NCBI GenBank assembly: GCA_046347635.1
Contig: JAXMFT010000001.1
Coordinates: 186,001 to 250,000, forward strand
Origin: JAGVSZ01 sp019137045
GTDB taxonomy: Bacteria > Pseudomonadota > Gammaproteobacteria > Burkholderiales > SG8-39
Direction of reading: 5' to 3'
DNA: 64,000 nucleotides
Notes under the pieces: generated by a model
What the model saw: the letters and a program-made list of their open reading frames with translations, nothing else
Told to the model about the DNA's origin: nothing
Databases searched by the model: none
Position numbers and translations under genes: made by a program
Shown: positions 45,921-53,733 of the stretch, piece after piece
How positions within the stretch are numbered: position 1 is the stretch's first letter
Layout of the letters: each line of letters begins with the position of its first letter

Positions 45921-47075
45921 CTAGAGCTGCCGGCCGATGATTTCGCGCATGATCTCGTTGGTGCCGGCGTAGATGCGGTGCACCCGGGCGTCGGCCCAGG
46001 CGCGCGCGATCGGGTACTCCCACATGTACCCGTAGCCGCCGTGGAGCTGGAGACAGGTGTCGAGCACCCGGTCCTGCAGCTCGGTCGTCCACACCTTGGC
46101 CATCGCCGCGGTGACCATGTCGAGCGCGCCGCGCGCGTGCAGCTCCACGCAGCGGTCGACGAACACCTGCCCGACCTCGACCTCGGTGGCGACGTCGGCG
46201 AGCCGAAAGCGCGTGTTCTGGTAGTCGAACACCGGCTTGCCGAACGCGCTGCGCGCCTTGACGTGCGCGAGCGTGCGCTCGAGCGCCGCGGCGCAGGTCG
46301 CCAGCGCGCGCACCGCGACGATCAGCCGCTCCTGCACCAGCTCCGACATCAGCATGCGCCAGCCGTCGTGCTCCTCGCCGAGGCGCGCGGCCACCGGCAC
46401 CCGCATGTCGTCGAAGAAGAGCTCGGCGGTGTCCTGCGCCTTGTTGCCGGCCTTCTTGAGGTTGCGGCCCTTGCGGTAGCCGGGGGTCTTCGTGTCGACG
46501 AGCAGCAGCGAGATGCCGCGCGCGCCCGCCTCGGGCGCGGTCTTCACCGCGAGCAGCACCAGGTCGCCGATGATGCCGTTGGTGATGAAGGTCTTGGAGC
46601 CGTTGACGACGTAGTGGTCGCCCTGCCGCACCGCGGTCGTGCGCATGCGCTGCAGGTCGCTGCCGGCGTCGGGCTCGGTCATGCCGATCGAGGCGATCGC
46701 CTCGCCCGCGCACATCTTCGGCAGCCACTCGCGCTTCTGCGCCTCGCTGCCATAGCGCAGCAGGTACGGCGCGACGATGTGCGCGTGCAGGTCCCAGGCC
46801 GGCGCGCTCGCCCCCGCGCGCCCCAGCTCCTCCAGCAGCACCGCGTCGAACAGGAAGTCGCCGCCGGACCCGCCGTAGGCCTCCGGCACGGTCGCGCCGA
46901 GGATGCCGGCGGCGCCCGCCTTGCGCCACACCGAACGCGGCGTGAGCCCCTCCTCCTCCCATTGCGGCAGGTACGGCGTCACCTCCGCGGCGATGAAGCG
47001 GCGCACCATGTCGCGGTACGCCTCGTGCTCCTCGCGGTAGAGCGTGCGCGGGATGCGCGGCATGGCCGGGCTCAT
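45921..47075 (-). CDS. Acyl-CoA dehydrogenase family protein
   Basis: A 384-residue flavoenzyme. Hallmarks are GILGATVPEAYGGSGGDFLF, IASIGMTEPDAGSDLQRMRTTA, VNGSKTFITNGIIGDLVLLA, QERLIVAVRALATCAAALER, DYQNTRFRLADVATEVEVG and LQLHGGYGYMWEYPIARAWADARV, with a C-terminal YAGTNEIMREIIGRQL. It oxidises an acyl-CoA at the alpha-beta bond. The ATG overlaps the stop of the Bug-type binding-protein gene upstream. With the acyl-CoA ligase three genes downstream it could process an imported acid as its CoA ester. Confidence 0.93.
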   Translation of the reverse strand: MSPAMPRIPRTLYREEHEAYRDMVRRFIAAEVTPYLPQWEEEGLTPRSVWRKAGAAGILGATVPEAYGGSGGDFLFDAVLLEELGRAGASAPAWDLHAHIVAPYLLRYGSEAQKREWLPKMCAGEAIASIGMTEPDAGSDLQRMRTTAVRQGDHYVVNGSKTFITNGIIGDLVLLAVKTAPEAGARGISLLLVDTKTPGYRKGRNLKKAGNKAQDTAELFFDDMRVPVAARLGEEHDGWRMLMSELVQERLIVAVRALATCAAALERTLAHVKARSAFGKPVFDYQNTRFRLADVATEVEVGQVFVDRCVELHARGALDMVTAAMAKVWTTELQDRVLDTCLQLHGGYGYMWEYPIARAWADARVHRIYAGTNEIMREIIGRQL

Positions 47076-48049
47076 TCGTCGGCCCGGAAGCCCGATGCGC
47101 GCACCGCGCGGCCCCAGACCTCGGTGTCGCGGCGGATGATCTCGGCGAACGCCTCGGGCGTGCCGCCGGTCGGCTCCATGCCGGCGGCGGAGAGGCGCGC
47201 GCGCACCTCGGGGACGGCGATCGCGCGCTGCAGCTCGCGCACGAGCAGCGCCACCACCTCCGGCGGCGTCGCCGCGGGCGCGAAGAAGCCGAGCCACAGC
47301 GTCATGTCGAGCTGGCCGACGCCCTGCTCGCGGAACGTCGCGACGTCGGGCAGGCCGGGCGAGCGCCCGGTCCCGCTCTGCGCGAGAACGCGCAGCCGCC
47401 CTTCGCGCGCGAGCGCGGCGACCGAGGAGTCGATGTCGAACGCCGCGTCGATCTGCCCGCCGAGAAGATCGACCTTCAGCGGCGCCGATCCCTTGTACGG
47501 CACGTGCAGCGGCGCGATGCCGGTCTCGCGCGCGAACAGCACCTGGCCGAAGTGCCCGGCGCCGCCGGCGGAGAACGACCCGACCGACACCGATCCCTTC
47601 CGGCGCGCGTACTCGACGAACTCCTGCACCGATCGCGCCGGCGTGCGCGCCGGGTTCACCACCAGCACCAGCCGGAACGACGCCCCGTGCATGAGCGGCA
47701 CGAAGTCGCGGACGGGGTCGTAACTCAGCTTCGCGTAGCTCGACGGGAAGATCGTCATCTGGCCGGAGCTCGCGACGAGCAGGGTGTAGCCGTCGGGCGC
47801 GCTGCGGGCGACGAACTCCGGCCCGAGGCGCTGCGAGGCGCCGGGCTTGAACTCGAGCAGCAGCGGCTGGCCGAGCGTCTTCTGCATCTCCTCGCCGACG
47901 ATGCGCGCGAGCGGCTCGGTCGAACCGCCGCCCGGCGGGACGCTGATGACGACGCGGATGGGGCGCGCCGGATACTGCTGCGCCGCGGCGACGCCGAGCG
48001 CGCAGGCCGCGCCGAGCGCCGAGAGTGCTGCCGCCCACGACCTTCCCAT
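47072..48049 (-). CDS. Bug/TctC-family tripartite tricarboxylate transporter substrate-binding protein
   Basis: A 325-residue periplasmic protein. Signal peptide GRSWAAALSALGAACALGVAAAQ, then the family motifs YPARPIRVVISVPPGGGSTE, PDGYTLLVASSGQMTIFPSS, SAGGAGHFGQVLFARETGIA, DAAFDIDSSVAALAREGRLR and SPGLPDVATFREQGV. Bug proteins bind carboxylates and aromatic acids for TTT carriers. The first gene of the leftward operon; the only TctA/TctB genes in the window are some 43 kb away. GAGGAGG precedes the ATG. Confidence 0.93.
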   Translation of the reverse strand: MGRSWAAALSALGAACALGVAAAQQYPARPIRVVISVPPGGGSTEPLARIVGEEMQKTLGQPLLLEFKPGASQRLGPEFVARSAPDGYTLLVASSGQMTIFPSSYAKLSYDPVRDFVPLMHGASFRLVLVVNPARTPARSVQEFVEYARRKGSVSVGSFSAGGAGHFGQVLFARETGIAPLHVPYKGSAPLKVDLLGGQIDAAFDIDSSVAALAREGRLRVLAQSGTGRSPGLPDVATFREQGVGQLDMTLWLGFFAPAATPPEVVALLVRELQRAIAVPEVRARLSAAGMEPTGGTPEAFAEIIRRDTEVWGRAVRASGFRADE

Positions 48050-48070
48050 GAGAGCCCTCCTCGCGCGAGC

Positions 48071-48136
48071 ACGCTACGCGCGCGGCGCAAGTCTGTCAAC
48101 GCTTCAATTGATTTTCTAATCTGCGCTCGATATTCT
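48071..48136. promoter_or_regulatory. Divergent promoter/operator region between the Bug operon and the TetR gene
   Basis: Leftward: TTGACA (48094-48099), 17 nt, TAGCGT (48071-48076). Rightward: TTGATT (48108-48113), 17 nt, TATTCT (48131-48136), placing transcription almost at the regulator's GTG. The AT-rich palindrome TCAATTGA (48104-48111) lies between the two -35 elements and is a candidate operator for the TetR protein. The pairing is inferred from sequence alone. Confidence 0.45.
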
Positions 48137-48142
48137 CCGCGC

Positions 48143-48826
48143 GTGACCGGCCGCATCCGCGTTCCGCATCCCGCCGAGGGCGCGCCCGACCCGCGCGCGC
48201 GCGCGCGCCTGCCGCCGCGCGCGCGCCTCGGCTCGGCGTACAAGCGCGCGAAGCACGCGCGCCGGCAGCGCGACGTGCTCGACGCCGCCGCCGCGCTCTT
48301 CCGCGAGAAGGGCTTCGAGGCGGCGACGATGCAGGAAGTCGCGCAGCGCGTGGGCATGCGCCCGGCCAGCCTGTACCACTACCTGCCGTCCAAGGAGCGC
48401 GCGCTGGAGGCGATCTGCCGCGCCGCCGGCGCGGAGTTCACCGCCCAGCTCGCCGCGATCCAGCGCGCCGGCGGGCCGGCGCGCGAGGCGGTCCGGCGCG
48501 GCATCGCGCTGCACCTGCACGCGGCCACGCTCGACTACGTCATCGCGTTCGCCTTTCACCGCGGCAGCCTGCCCGGCGCGCGCAAGGCCGAGCTGAACGC
48601 CGTGGCGAAGCGCTATCTCGCCACGTGGGAGGCGATCGTGCGCCGCGGCGTCCGCGACGGGACGCTGCGCCACGACCTCGACCCGCGCACCGCCGCGGTG
48701 GGCGTGGTCGCGCTCTGCAACGGCGCGAGCGGGTGGTACGTCGGCAAGCCGCCGGAGGCGCTCGCCCGCATGACCGCCGGCCTCGTCGATCTCGTCCTCG
48801 GCGGGCTCGCGGCCCGCGCGCGATGA
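48143..48826 (+). CDS. TetR family transcriptional regulator
   Basis: A 227-residue regulator read from GTG with almost no leader. After a 40-residue Arg/Pro-rich extension comes the HTH (RQRDVLDAAAALFREKGFEA, MQEVAQRVGMRPASLYHYLP, SKERALEAIC), then a ligand-binding helical domain (HRGSLPGARKAELNAVAKRY, GWYVGKPPEALARM). It probably represses the divergent Bug operon and its own amidohydrolase gene, responding to a pathway intermediate. Its TGA overlaps the next ATG. Confidence 0.9.
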   Translation: MTGRIRVPHPAEGAPDPRARARLPPRARLGSAYKRAKHARRQRDVLDAAAALFREKGFEAATMQEVAQRVGMRPASLYHYLPSKERALEAICRAAGAEFTAQLAAIQRAGGPAREAVRRGIALHLHAATLDYVIAFAFHRGSLPGARKAELNAVAKRYLATWEAIVRRGVRDGTLRHDLDPRTAAVGVVALCNGASGWYVGKPPEALARMTAGLVDLVLGGLAARAR

Positions 48827-50490
48827 GCGGCGGCACGCTCGTCCTGCGCGGCGGGACGGTGCTCACGCTCGACCGGGACGCGACGGTCGCGCGCGCGATC
48901 GCGCTGCGCGGCGAGCGGGTCCTCGCCGTGGGCGACGACGAGACGGTCGCGCACGCCGCGGGACCGGGCGCGCGCGTGATCGAGCTGCGCGGCCGCACGG
49001 TGATCCCGGGCCTGATCGACGGTCACGCGCACATGGACCGCGAGGGGCTGAAGCACGAGCTGCCCTCGCTCGCCGGCCTCGCGTCGAGCGAGGCGCTGGT
49101 CGCGCGGCTGCGCGCGCTCGCCGCGGCGGCGCCCGCCGGCGAGTGGCTGGTCACGATGCCGCTCGGCGACCCGCCGTACTTCCGCAGCGCCGGGCTGTAC
49201 GCCGAGGGCCGCCTGCCCGACCGGCACGACCTCGACCGCGCTGCGGCCGACCGCCCGATCCTGATCCGCTCGCCGTGGGGCTACTGGACCGGCGAGCTGC
49301 CGCTGGTCGCGATCGCCAACTCGTGCGCGCTCGACCGCGCCGGCATCGGACGCGGCACGCAGCCGCCCACGCCGCTCGTCGAGATCGAGCGCGACGCGGG
49401 CGGCGCGCCGACCGGGCGCATCTTCGAGCGCGCGCACATGCCGATCGCCGAGTTCACCGTGCTGCGCGCCGCGCCGAACTTCACCCGCGAGGCCCGCCTG
49501 CGCGCGCTCGAGCGCTCGATGCGCATCTACAACGCGACCGGCACGACGAGCGTGTTCGAGGGGCACGGCGTCGCCCCGGAGGTGATCGAGGCCTACCAGC
49601 GGCTGCGCGCGGCCGGCCGCCAGACGGTGCGCGCCCAGCTCGCGTTCAGTCCCGGCTGGAAGGGCGCCTCCGCGGCGGACGTGCGCGCGATGCTCGGCTC
49701 GTGGGCGCGCTGGCTCGGCGGGCGCGGGCTCGGCGACCGCTGGCTGCGCGTGGCCGGCGCGTACACCGAGATCGACGAGTCGCCCGAGGCGCAGCTGCGC
49801 GCGGCCTGCGCGCCGCAGACCGGGTGGGCCGGGTTCAGCTACGACGCCGGCCTGCCGCGCGCGGTGGTGAAAGACCTCCTCGTGGAGGCGGCGCGCAACG
49901 GCATCCGCGTGTGCGGCATCTGGGCCAACCTCATCGAGCTGTACGCCGAGGCCGACCGCGTCGCCCCGATCGCTCCGAGCCGCTGGGTGCTCGGCCACCA
50001 GAGCGCGCTCGACGCCGGGCAGATCGCGCGCCTGCGCGCGCTCGGGGTCGTGCTCACGCTGCACACCAACGCGCACGTCTACCGCCGCGGTGCCCAGCTC
50101 CGCGCCGAGCTCGGGCCCGAGCGCGCGGACTCGATCGTCCCGCTGCGCCGGCTCCTCGACGAGGGCGTCCCCGCCGCGCTGAGCACCGACAACGTCCCGC
50201 CGTCGCTCTTCCACCCGATCTGGCAGGTGGTCGCGCGCCGCGACCGCGCCGGCGACCCGGTCGCGCCCGGGCAGGCGGTGAGCCGCGAAGAGGCCCTGCG
50301 CTGCGCGACCGGGCACGGCGCCTACCTCTGCTGCGAGGAGGGCGAGAAGGGTTCGCTCGAGCCGGGCAAGCTCGCCGACCTGGTGGTGCTCGACGACAAC
50401 CCGCTGACCGTGGACCTCGCGCGGCTCAGGGACCTCACCGCGCGCACCACCATCGTCGGCGGGAAGGTGGTCTACGAGGCGCCGGAGTGA
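48823..50490 (+). CDS. Amidohydrolase family protein (YtcJ-like)
   Basis: A 555-residue amidohydrolase. The metal-binding start is RTVIPGLIDGHAHMDREGLK; later AHVYRRGAQLR, VLGHQSALDAGQIARLRALG and ALSTDNVPPSLFHPIWQVVA match YtcJ-like members (amidohydrolase 3). It hydrolyses an amide or similar C-N bond in a small molecule; substrate not predictable. Cotranscribed with the TetR gene through an ATGA overlap. It is not an ACMS decarboxylase, which would be shorter and of a different subgroup. Confidence 0.88.
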   Translation: MSGGTLVLRGGTVLTLDRDATVARAIALRGERVLAVGDDETVAHAAGPGARVIELRGRTVIPGLIDGHAHMDREGLKHELPSLAGLASSEALVARLRALAAAAPAGEWLVTMPLGDPPYFRSAGLYAEGRLPDRHDLDRAAADRPILIRSPWGYWTGELPLVAIANSCALDRAGIGRGTQPPTPLVEIERDAGGAPTGRIFERAHMPIAEFTVLRAAPNFTREARLRALERSMRIYNATGTTSVFEGHGVAPEVIEAYQRLRAAGRQTVRAQLAFSPGWKGASAADVRAMLGSWARWLGGRGLGDRWLRVAGAYTEIDESPEAQLRAACAPQTGWAGFSYDAGLPRAVVKDLLVEAARNGIRVCGIWANLIELYAEADRVAPIAPSRWVLGHQSALDAGQIARLRALGVVLTLHTNAHVYRRGAQLRAELGPERADSIVPLRRLLDEGVPAALSTDNVPPSLFHPIWQVVARRDRAGDPVAPGQAVSREEALRCATGHGAYLCCEEGEKGSLEPGKLADLVVLDDNPLTVDLARLRDLTARTTIVGGKVVYEAPE

Positions 50491-50602
50491 GGGTCCCCCG
50501 GCGGGGCGGAGCGCGCGTGCGCCGCGGCGCCGTGCAATTCCACACGAGCGTGCGAGGTTGCATGATCCCGCCCCCGTCGAAGTGGCGCGACCGCCGATTC
50601 AT

Positions 50603-50638
50603 TATGATCCGGAACGCTCCGCCGGCAACCGTGCCGGC
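50603..50638 (+). promoter_or_regulatory. Possible -10 element and hairpin before the GlcG/HbpS-like gene
   Basis: TATGAT (50603-50608) could be a -10 box, with no good -35. GCCGGCA and TGCCGGC (50621-50638) form a 7-bp stem around a 4-nt loop in the predicted leader. Both are weak, unsupported calls. Confidence 0.3.
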
Positions 50639-50665
50639 GCGCTTCACTCCCTCGAAGGACGCACC

Positions 50666-51067
50666 ATGATCAGCAAACCCGCCCTGACGCTGGATGACGC
50701 AAAACGCATCGCCGCCGCCGCGCACGCCGAAGCGAAGAAGAACGGCTGGCCGGTGACCATCGCGATCGTCGACGACGGCGCCAACCTGCTCTATCTGGAG
50801 CGGCTGGACGGCTGCAAGCTCGGCGCCGTGGTCACCGCGCAGGAGAAGGCGAGGAGCGCGGCGCTGTTCGCGCGGCCGACCAAGGCGCTGGAGGACATCG
50901 TCGCGGGCGGCCGCAACGCCATGCTCAAGCTGCCCGGCGCGACGCCGATTCAGGGCGGGCTCCCGCTCGAGCACGAGGGTGCGCTGGTGGGCGGCATCGG
51001 CGTGAGCGGTGTCGCATCGGCGCAGGACGAGCACGTCGCCGCGGCGGGCCTGCGCGCCCTGGCCTGA
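50666..51067 (+). CDS. GlcG/HbpS-family heme-binding-like protein
   Basis: A 133-residue protein starting MISKPALTLDDAKRIAAAAHA. The fold signatures are VTIAIVDDGANLLYLERLDG, AVVTAQEKARSAALFARPTK and GGLPLEHEGALVGGIGVSGV, followed by DEHVAAAGLRAL. Homologues are found in glycolate and aromatic-degradation operons and include extracellular heme binders; role uncertain. No signal peptide. Convergent with the NicX-like gene. Confidence 0.88.
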   Translation: MISKPALTLDDAKRIAAAAHAEAKKNGWPVTIAIVDDGANLLYLERLDGCKLGAVVTAQEKARSAALFARPTKALEDIVAGGRNAMLKLPGATPIQGGLPLEHEGALVGGIGVSGVASAQDEHVAAAGLRALA

Positions 51068-51101
51068 GCGGCTCCCCGGCGCGGGCCGGACCCGCGCCGC
51101 C

Positions 51102-52181
51102 TCAGCGCTGCTCGCGCGCCACCACCAGCCGCGGGTCGGTGAAGCGGCCGCGGTCGATGATCGTCCTGCCGTCGAGCTCCACGGTGCAGTCGCGCATCGG
51201 CACGTCGTAGTGCCCGCGCGTCGAGCGCTTCCCGCCGCCCTGCGTGTTCGGCCCGGTGGAGAAGAGGAAGTTGCCCGGAAAGACGCGCGCCGCGGCGCGG
51301 TTGCGCTCCGGGTCGTCGCCGTGCAGCGCCATCCAGTACCACGGCGCCTGCGGGTTCATGCCCCAGCCGAGGTGCGACACCGCGAACGGGTCGCGGTCGC
51401 GCTCGTTCTGCCTGCCGTCCTCGAGCCAGTCGCGCATCAGCTTCGCGTCCAGCCCGCCGTCGATGCGCGTGATGTGCCCCTCGCGGATCTCGAGCTGCAC
51501 CGGGTCGACCACGTAGCGGCAGTAGGGCAGGATCACGATGTCGCCCGGCGCCATGACCACGGTCCCGTGCGCGCTGCCCTCGTTCGGGAAGGTGTGGATG
51601 AGGCCGGCGCCCCACAGGTCGAAGTGCCCCGGCTCGTCCGCATAGCCCCACTGCGACATGATCGGGTAGTCGCCGCGCTCGTACACGAGCTCGGTGCCGC
51701 CGGGGCGCGTCACCCGCACGCGCTTCGCGCCGGCGTAGAGCGCCTCGGCGTGCTTGACCGCCGCCTTCAGGCCGGCGGGCGCCATCAGCTGCTCGAGGTC
51801 GTCGGGCGCGTCGTGCACCATCAGCACCCGGGTCCCGCTCGCCATCACCGTCTTCAGCCACGCGGTGAAGAGCGGCACGTGGAAGATCAGCATCAGGTCG
51901 GCGGCGCAGAGCGCCTCGAGCGTGCCCTTGCACTTGCCGATCGTCGGCACGCCGACCTTGGTCCAGCCCGGCATCGCGTTCACCCGCAGCTCGTACGCGT
52001 CCGCGCCGAGATCCTCGGCCGCGGCGAACGCCGCCTGCACGTAGTCGGGGCGGGTGCCGAGGTCGGTCACCGCGGCGATGGTCTCGCCCGGCGCGACCTT
52101 GCACAGCTCGAACTGCTTGCGGAACAGCCCGGCGAGCCGGGCGGGATTGATCTCCTGCGGTCGAACGGCGGCTTGCAGCAC
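51102..52181 (-). CDS. NicX-like dioxygenase (2,5-dihydroxypyridine 5,6-dioxygenase family)
   Basis: A 359-residue protein from GTG with GAGGAGG upstream. It resembles NicX, the iron-dependent enzyme that opens 2,5-dihydroxypyridine to N-formylmaleamate. Shared blocks include YADEPGHFDLWGAGLIHTFP, NEGSAHGTVVMAPGDIVILP, EGHITRIDGGLDAKLMRDWL, SHLGWGMNP and GNFLFSTGPNT. Residues matching the NicX iron and active-site positions are present: His270 (SHLGWG), Ser308 (FLFSTGPN), His324 and Asp326 (HYDVPMR). The fold is related to M29 aminopeptidases, so a peptidase-like activity cannot be fully excluded. The SDR gene lies upstream on the same strand. Confidence 0.82.
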   Translation of the reverse strand: MLQAAVRPQEINPARLAGLFRKQFELCKVAPGETIAAVTDLGTRPDYVQAAFAAAEDLGADAYELRVNAMPGWTKVGVPTIGKCKGTLEALCAADLMLIFHVPLFTAWLKTVMASGTRVLMVHDAPDDLEQLMAPAGLKAAVKHAEALYAGAKRVRVTRPGGTELVYERGDYPIMSQWGYADEPGHFDLWGAGLIHTFPNEGSAHGTVVMAPGDIVILPYCRYVVDPVQLEIREGHITRIDGGLDAKLMRDWLEDGRQNERDRDPFAVSHLGWGMNPQAPWYWMALHGDDPERNRAAARVFPGNFLFSTGPNTQGGGKRSTRGHYDVPMRDCTVELDGRTIIDRGRFTDPRLVVAREQR

Positions 52182-52301
52182 GGTCCCTCCTCGCTTGGCC
52201 GGTCGCGGCCGCCAGCATCGCGCGCGCCGCCCGGCTTGTCAATAACGAACGGTGCTTGGTTATGGAGCGCGCGCACCGGTCGGGCACGCCCGGCGGCGCG
52301 G

Positions 52302-53030
52302 CTACTTCGGCAGCCAGCTCGCGAAGCGCCGCTCCACCGCCTTCGGGTCGGCGGCGAGCCCGCGGTTGATCTCCTCGGCCATCTCGTGGAAGCACACCTC
52401 CTCGCGCCCGGCCTCGAGGGCGTCGAGGATGCCGGTCGCCACCTCCGCCGCGGAGCTCTTCGAGCCCGGGAACGGGCCGCTCATCGGGGTGTCGACCGCC
52501 CACGGCAGCGCGGCGAGCACGTGCGTGCGCTGCGCGGCGAGCTCGGCGCGCACGCCCTCGGTGAGGCGCAGCAGCGCCGCCTTCGACGCGCAGTAGGAGC
52601 CGAGCGCCGGGATCGTCACCTTCCCCAGGATCGACAGCACGTTCACGATCGCCCCGCCGCCGTGCGCGCCGAGCACCGGGGCGAACGCCCGGCACATCGC
52701 GAGCGTGCCGAAGTAGTTGACCTCCATCTCGCGCCGCGCCGCCTCGAGGCCGGGGGCGCGCAGGAAGGCCGCGCGCAGGTTGACCCCGGCGTTGTTCACG
52801 AGCAGCGTCACGTCCCGGCACTCGGCGGCGGCGCGCTCGACCGCGCCGTGATCGGTGACGTCGAGCGCGCGCGCCGTCACGCGCGGCGGCCGCCCCGAGA
52901 CGTCCGCACGCGCGGCGACGTCGGCTGCATACACCCGTGCGGCGCCGCGCTCCAGCAGGCGCGCGACGAGCTCGCGCCCGATCCCGCCCGCGGCGCCGGT
53001 GACCAGCGCGACCTGCCCGTCGATCCTCAT
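52302..53030 (-). CDS. Short-chain dehydrogenase/reductase
   Basis: A 242-residue classical SDR: VALVTGAAGGIGRELVARLL (NAD(P) binding), LLVNNAGVNLRAAFLRAPG, the Ser in VNVLSILGKVTIPA and YCASK catalytic pair, and WAVDTPMSGPFPG. It reduces or oxidises a hydroxyl/keto group. First gene of the leftward pair with the NicX-like gene, divergent from the cupin dioxygenase operon. Confidence 0.88.
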   Translation of the reverse strand: MRIDGQVALVTGAAGGIGRELVARLLERGAARVYAADVAARADVSGRPPRVTARALDVTDHGAVERAAAECRDVTLLVNNAGVNLRAAFLRAPGLEAARREMEVNYFGTLAMCRAFAPVLGAHGGGAIVNVLSILGKVTIPALGSYCASKAALLRLTEGVRAELAAQRTHVLAALPWAVDTPMSGPFPGSKSSAAEVATGILDALEAGREEVCFHEMAEEINRGLAADPKAVERRFASWLPK

Positions 53031-53155
53031 CGGCACCCCGCCCCCGACGGGCGAGCATCGCTCGGTGCGTACATGGTGTGCGCAACTGTACTCGAAACCC
53101 GGCCTCGCCCGCCGCGCGCGCCGGGGCCGCGCAGGAACGCGGAAGATGAATTCGC

Positions 53156-53184
53156 TTGAATCATGGGCGCGGCCGCGGTTCAAT
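53156..53184 (+). promoter_or_regulatory. Candidate promoter of the cupin-dioxygenase operon
   Basis: TTGAAT (53156-53161) and TTCAAT (53179-53184) are 17 nt apart, each 4/6 matches, 25 nt before the ATG. TTGAA and TTCAA are also an inverted repeat, so this could instead be an operator. Confidence 0.35.
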
Positions 53185-53208
53185 GGAAGCTCGCAAAGGA
53201 CCCTCGCC

Positions 53209-53733
53209 ATGCTGATCCCCATCGACTTCAACCGCTGGCTCGACGAGCACCGCCATCTCCTCAAGCCGCCGGTCGGCAACCAGCAGGTCTGGCAGGACAC
53301 CGACTTCATCGTCACCGTCGTCGGCGGGCCGAACCAGCGCACCGACTTCCACGACGACCCGTACGAGGAGTTCTTCTGGCAGTTCCGCGGCAACGCGCAT
53401 CTCGACACGATGGTGGACGGCAAGCCCGGGCGCGTGGAGCTGCGCGAGGGCGCGATCTTCCTGCTGCCGCCGCACGTGCGCCACTCCCCGCAGCGGCCGG
53501 AGGCGGACAGCCTGTGCCTGGTCATCGAGCGGCAGCGCCCCGCGGGCGTGAAGGACGGGTTCGAGTGGTTCTGCCCCGGCTGCCACGCGCTCGTGTACCG
53601 CGTCGAGGTGCAGCTGAAGTCGATCGTGCACGACCTGCCGCCGCTCTTCGAGCGCTTCTACGCCGACGCGGGCCTGCGCAAGTGCAAGCGCTGCGGCACC
53701 GTCCATCCGGGAAAGAGCGCGGTCGCCCGATGA
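53209..53733 (+). CDS. 3-hydroxyanthranilate 3,4-dioxygenase-type cupin, copy 1
   Basis: A 174-residue bacterial HAO (NbaC) homologue with AAAGGA before the ATG. Residues equivalent to the iron ligands and substrate contacts are intact: Arg44, His48 and Glu54 in RTDFHDDPYEE, His92 and Arg96 in RHSPQRPE, Glu107 in CLVIER. The C-terminal second metal site has FCPGCHALV and KCKRCGTVHPGK. HAO opens 3-hydroxyanthranilate to 2-amino-3-carboxymuconate semialdehyde. None of the usual next enzymes (ACMS decarboxylase, aminomuconate genes) is adjacent, so the true substrate may differ. The stop overlaps the molybdenum hydroxylase ATG. Confidence 0.9.
   Translation: MLIPIDFNRWLDEHRHLLKPPVGNQQVWQDTDFIVTVVGGPNQRTDFHDDPYEEFFWQFRGNAHLDTMVDGKPGRVELREGAIFLLPPHVRHSPQRPEADSLCLVIERQRPAGVKDGFEWFCPGCHALVYRVEVQLKSIVHDLPPLFERFYADAGLRKCKRCGTVHPGKSAVAR

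Noticed and set aside
48625..48822. An upstream-extended start for the amidohydrolase
   Set aside because: The in-frame extension overlaps the TetR gene and is Arg/Pro/Gly-rich; the ATG at 48823 overlaps the TetR stop in the ATGA pattern typical of this genome.
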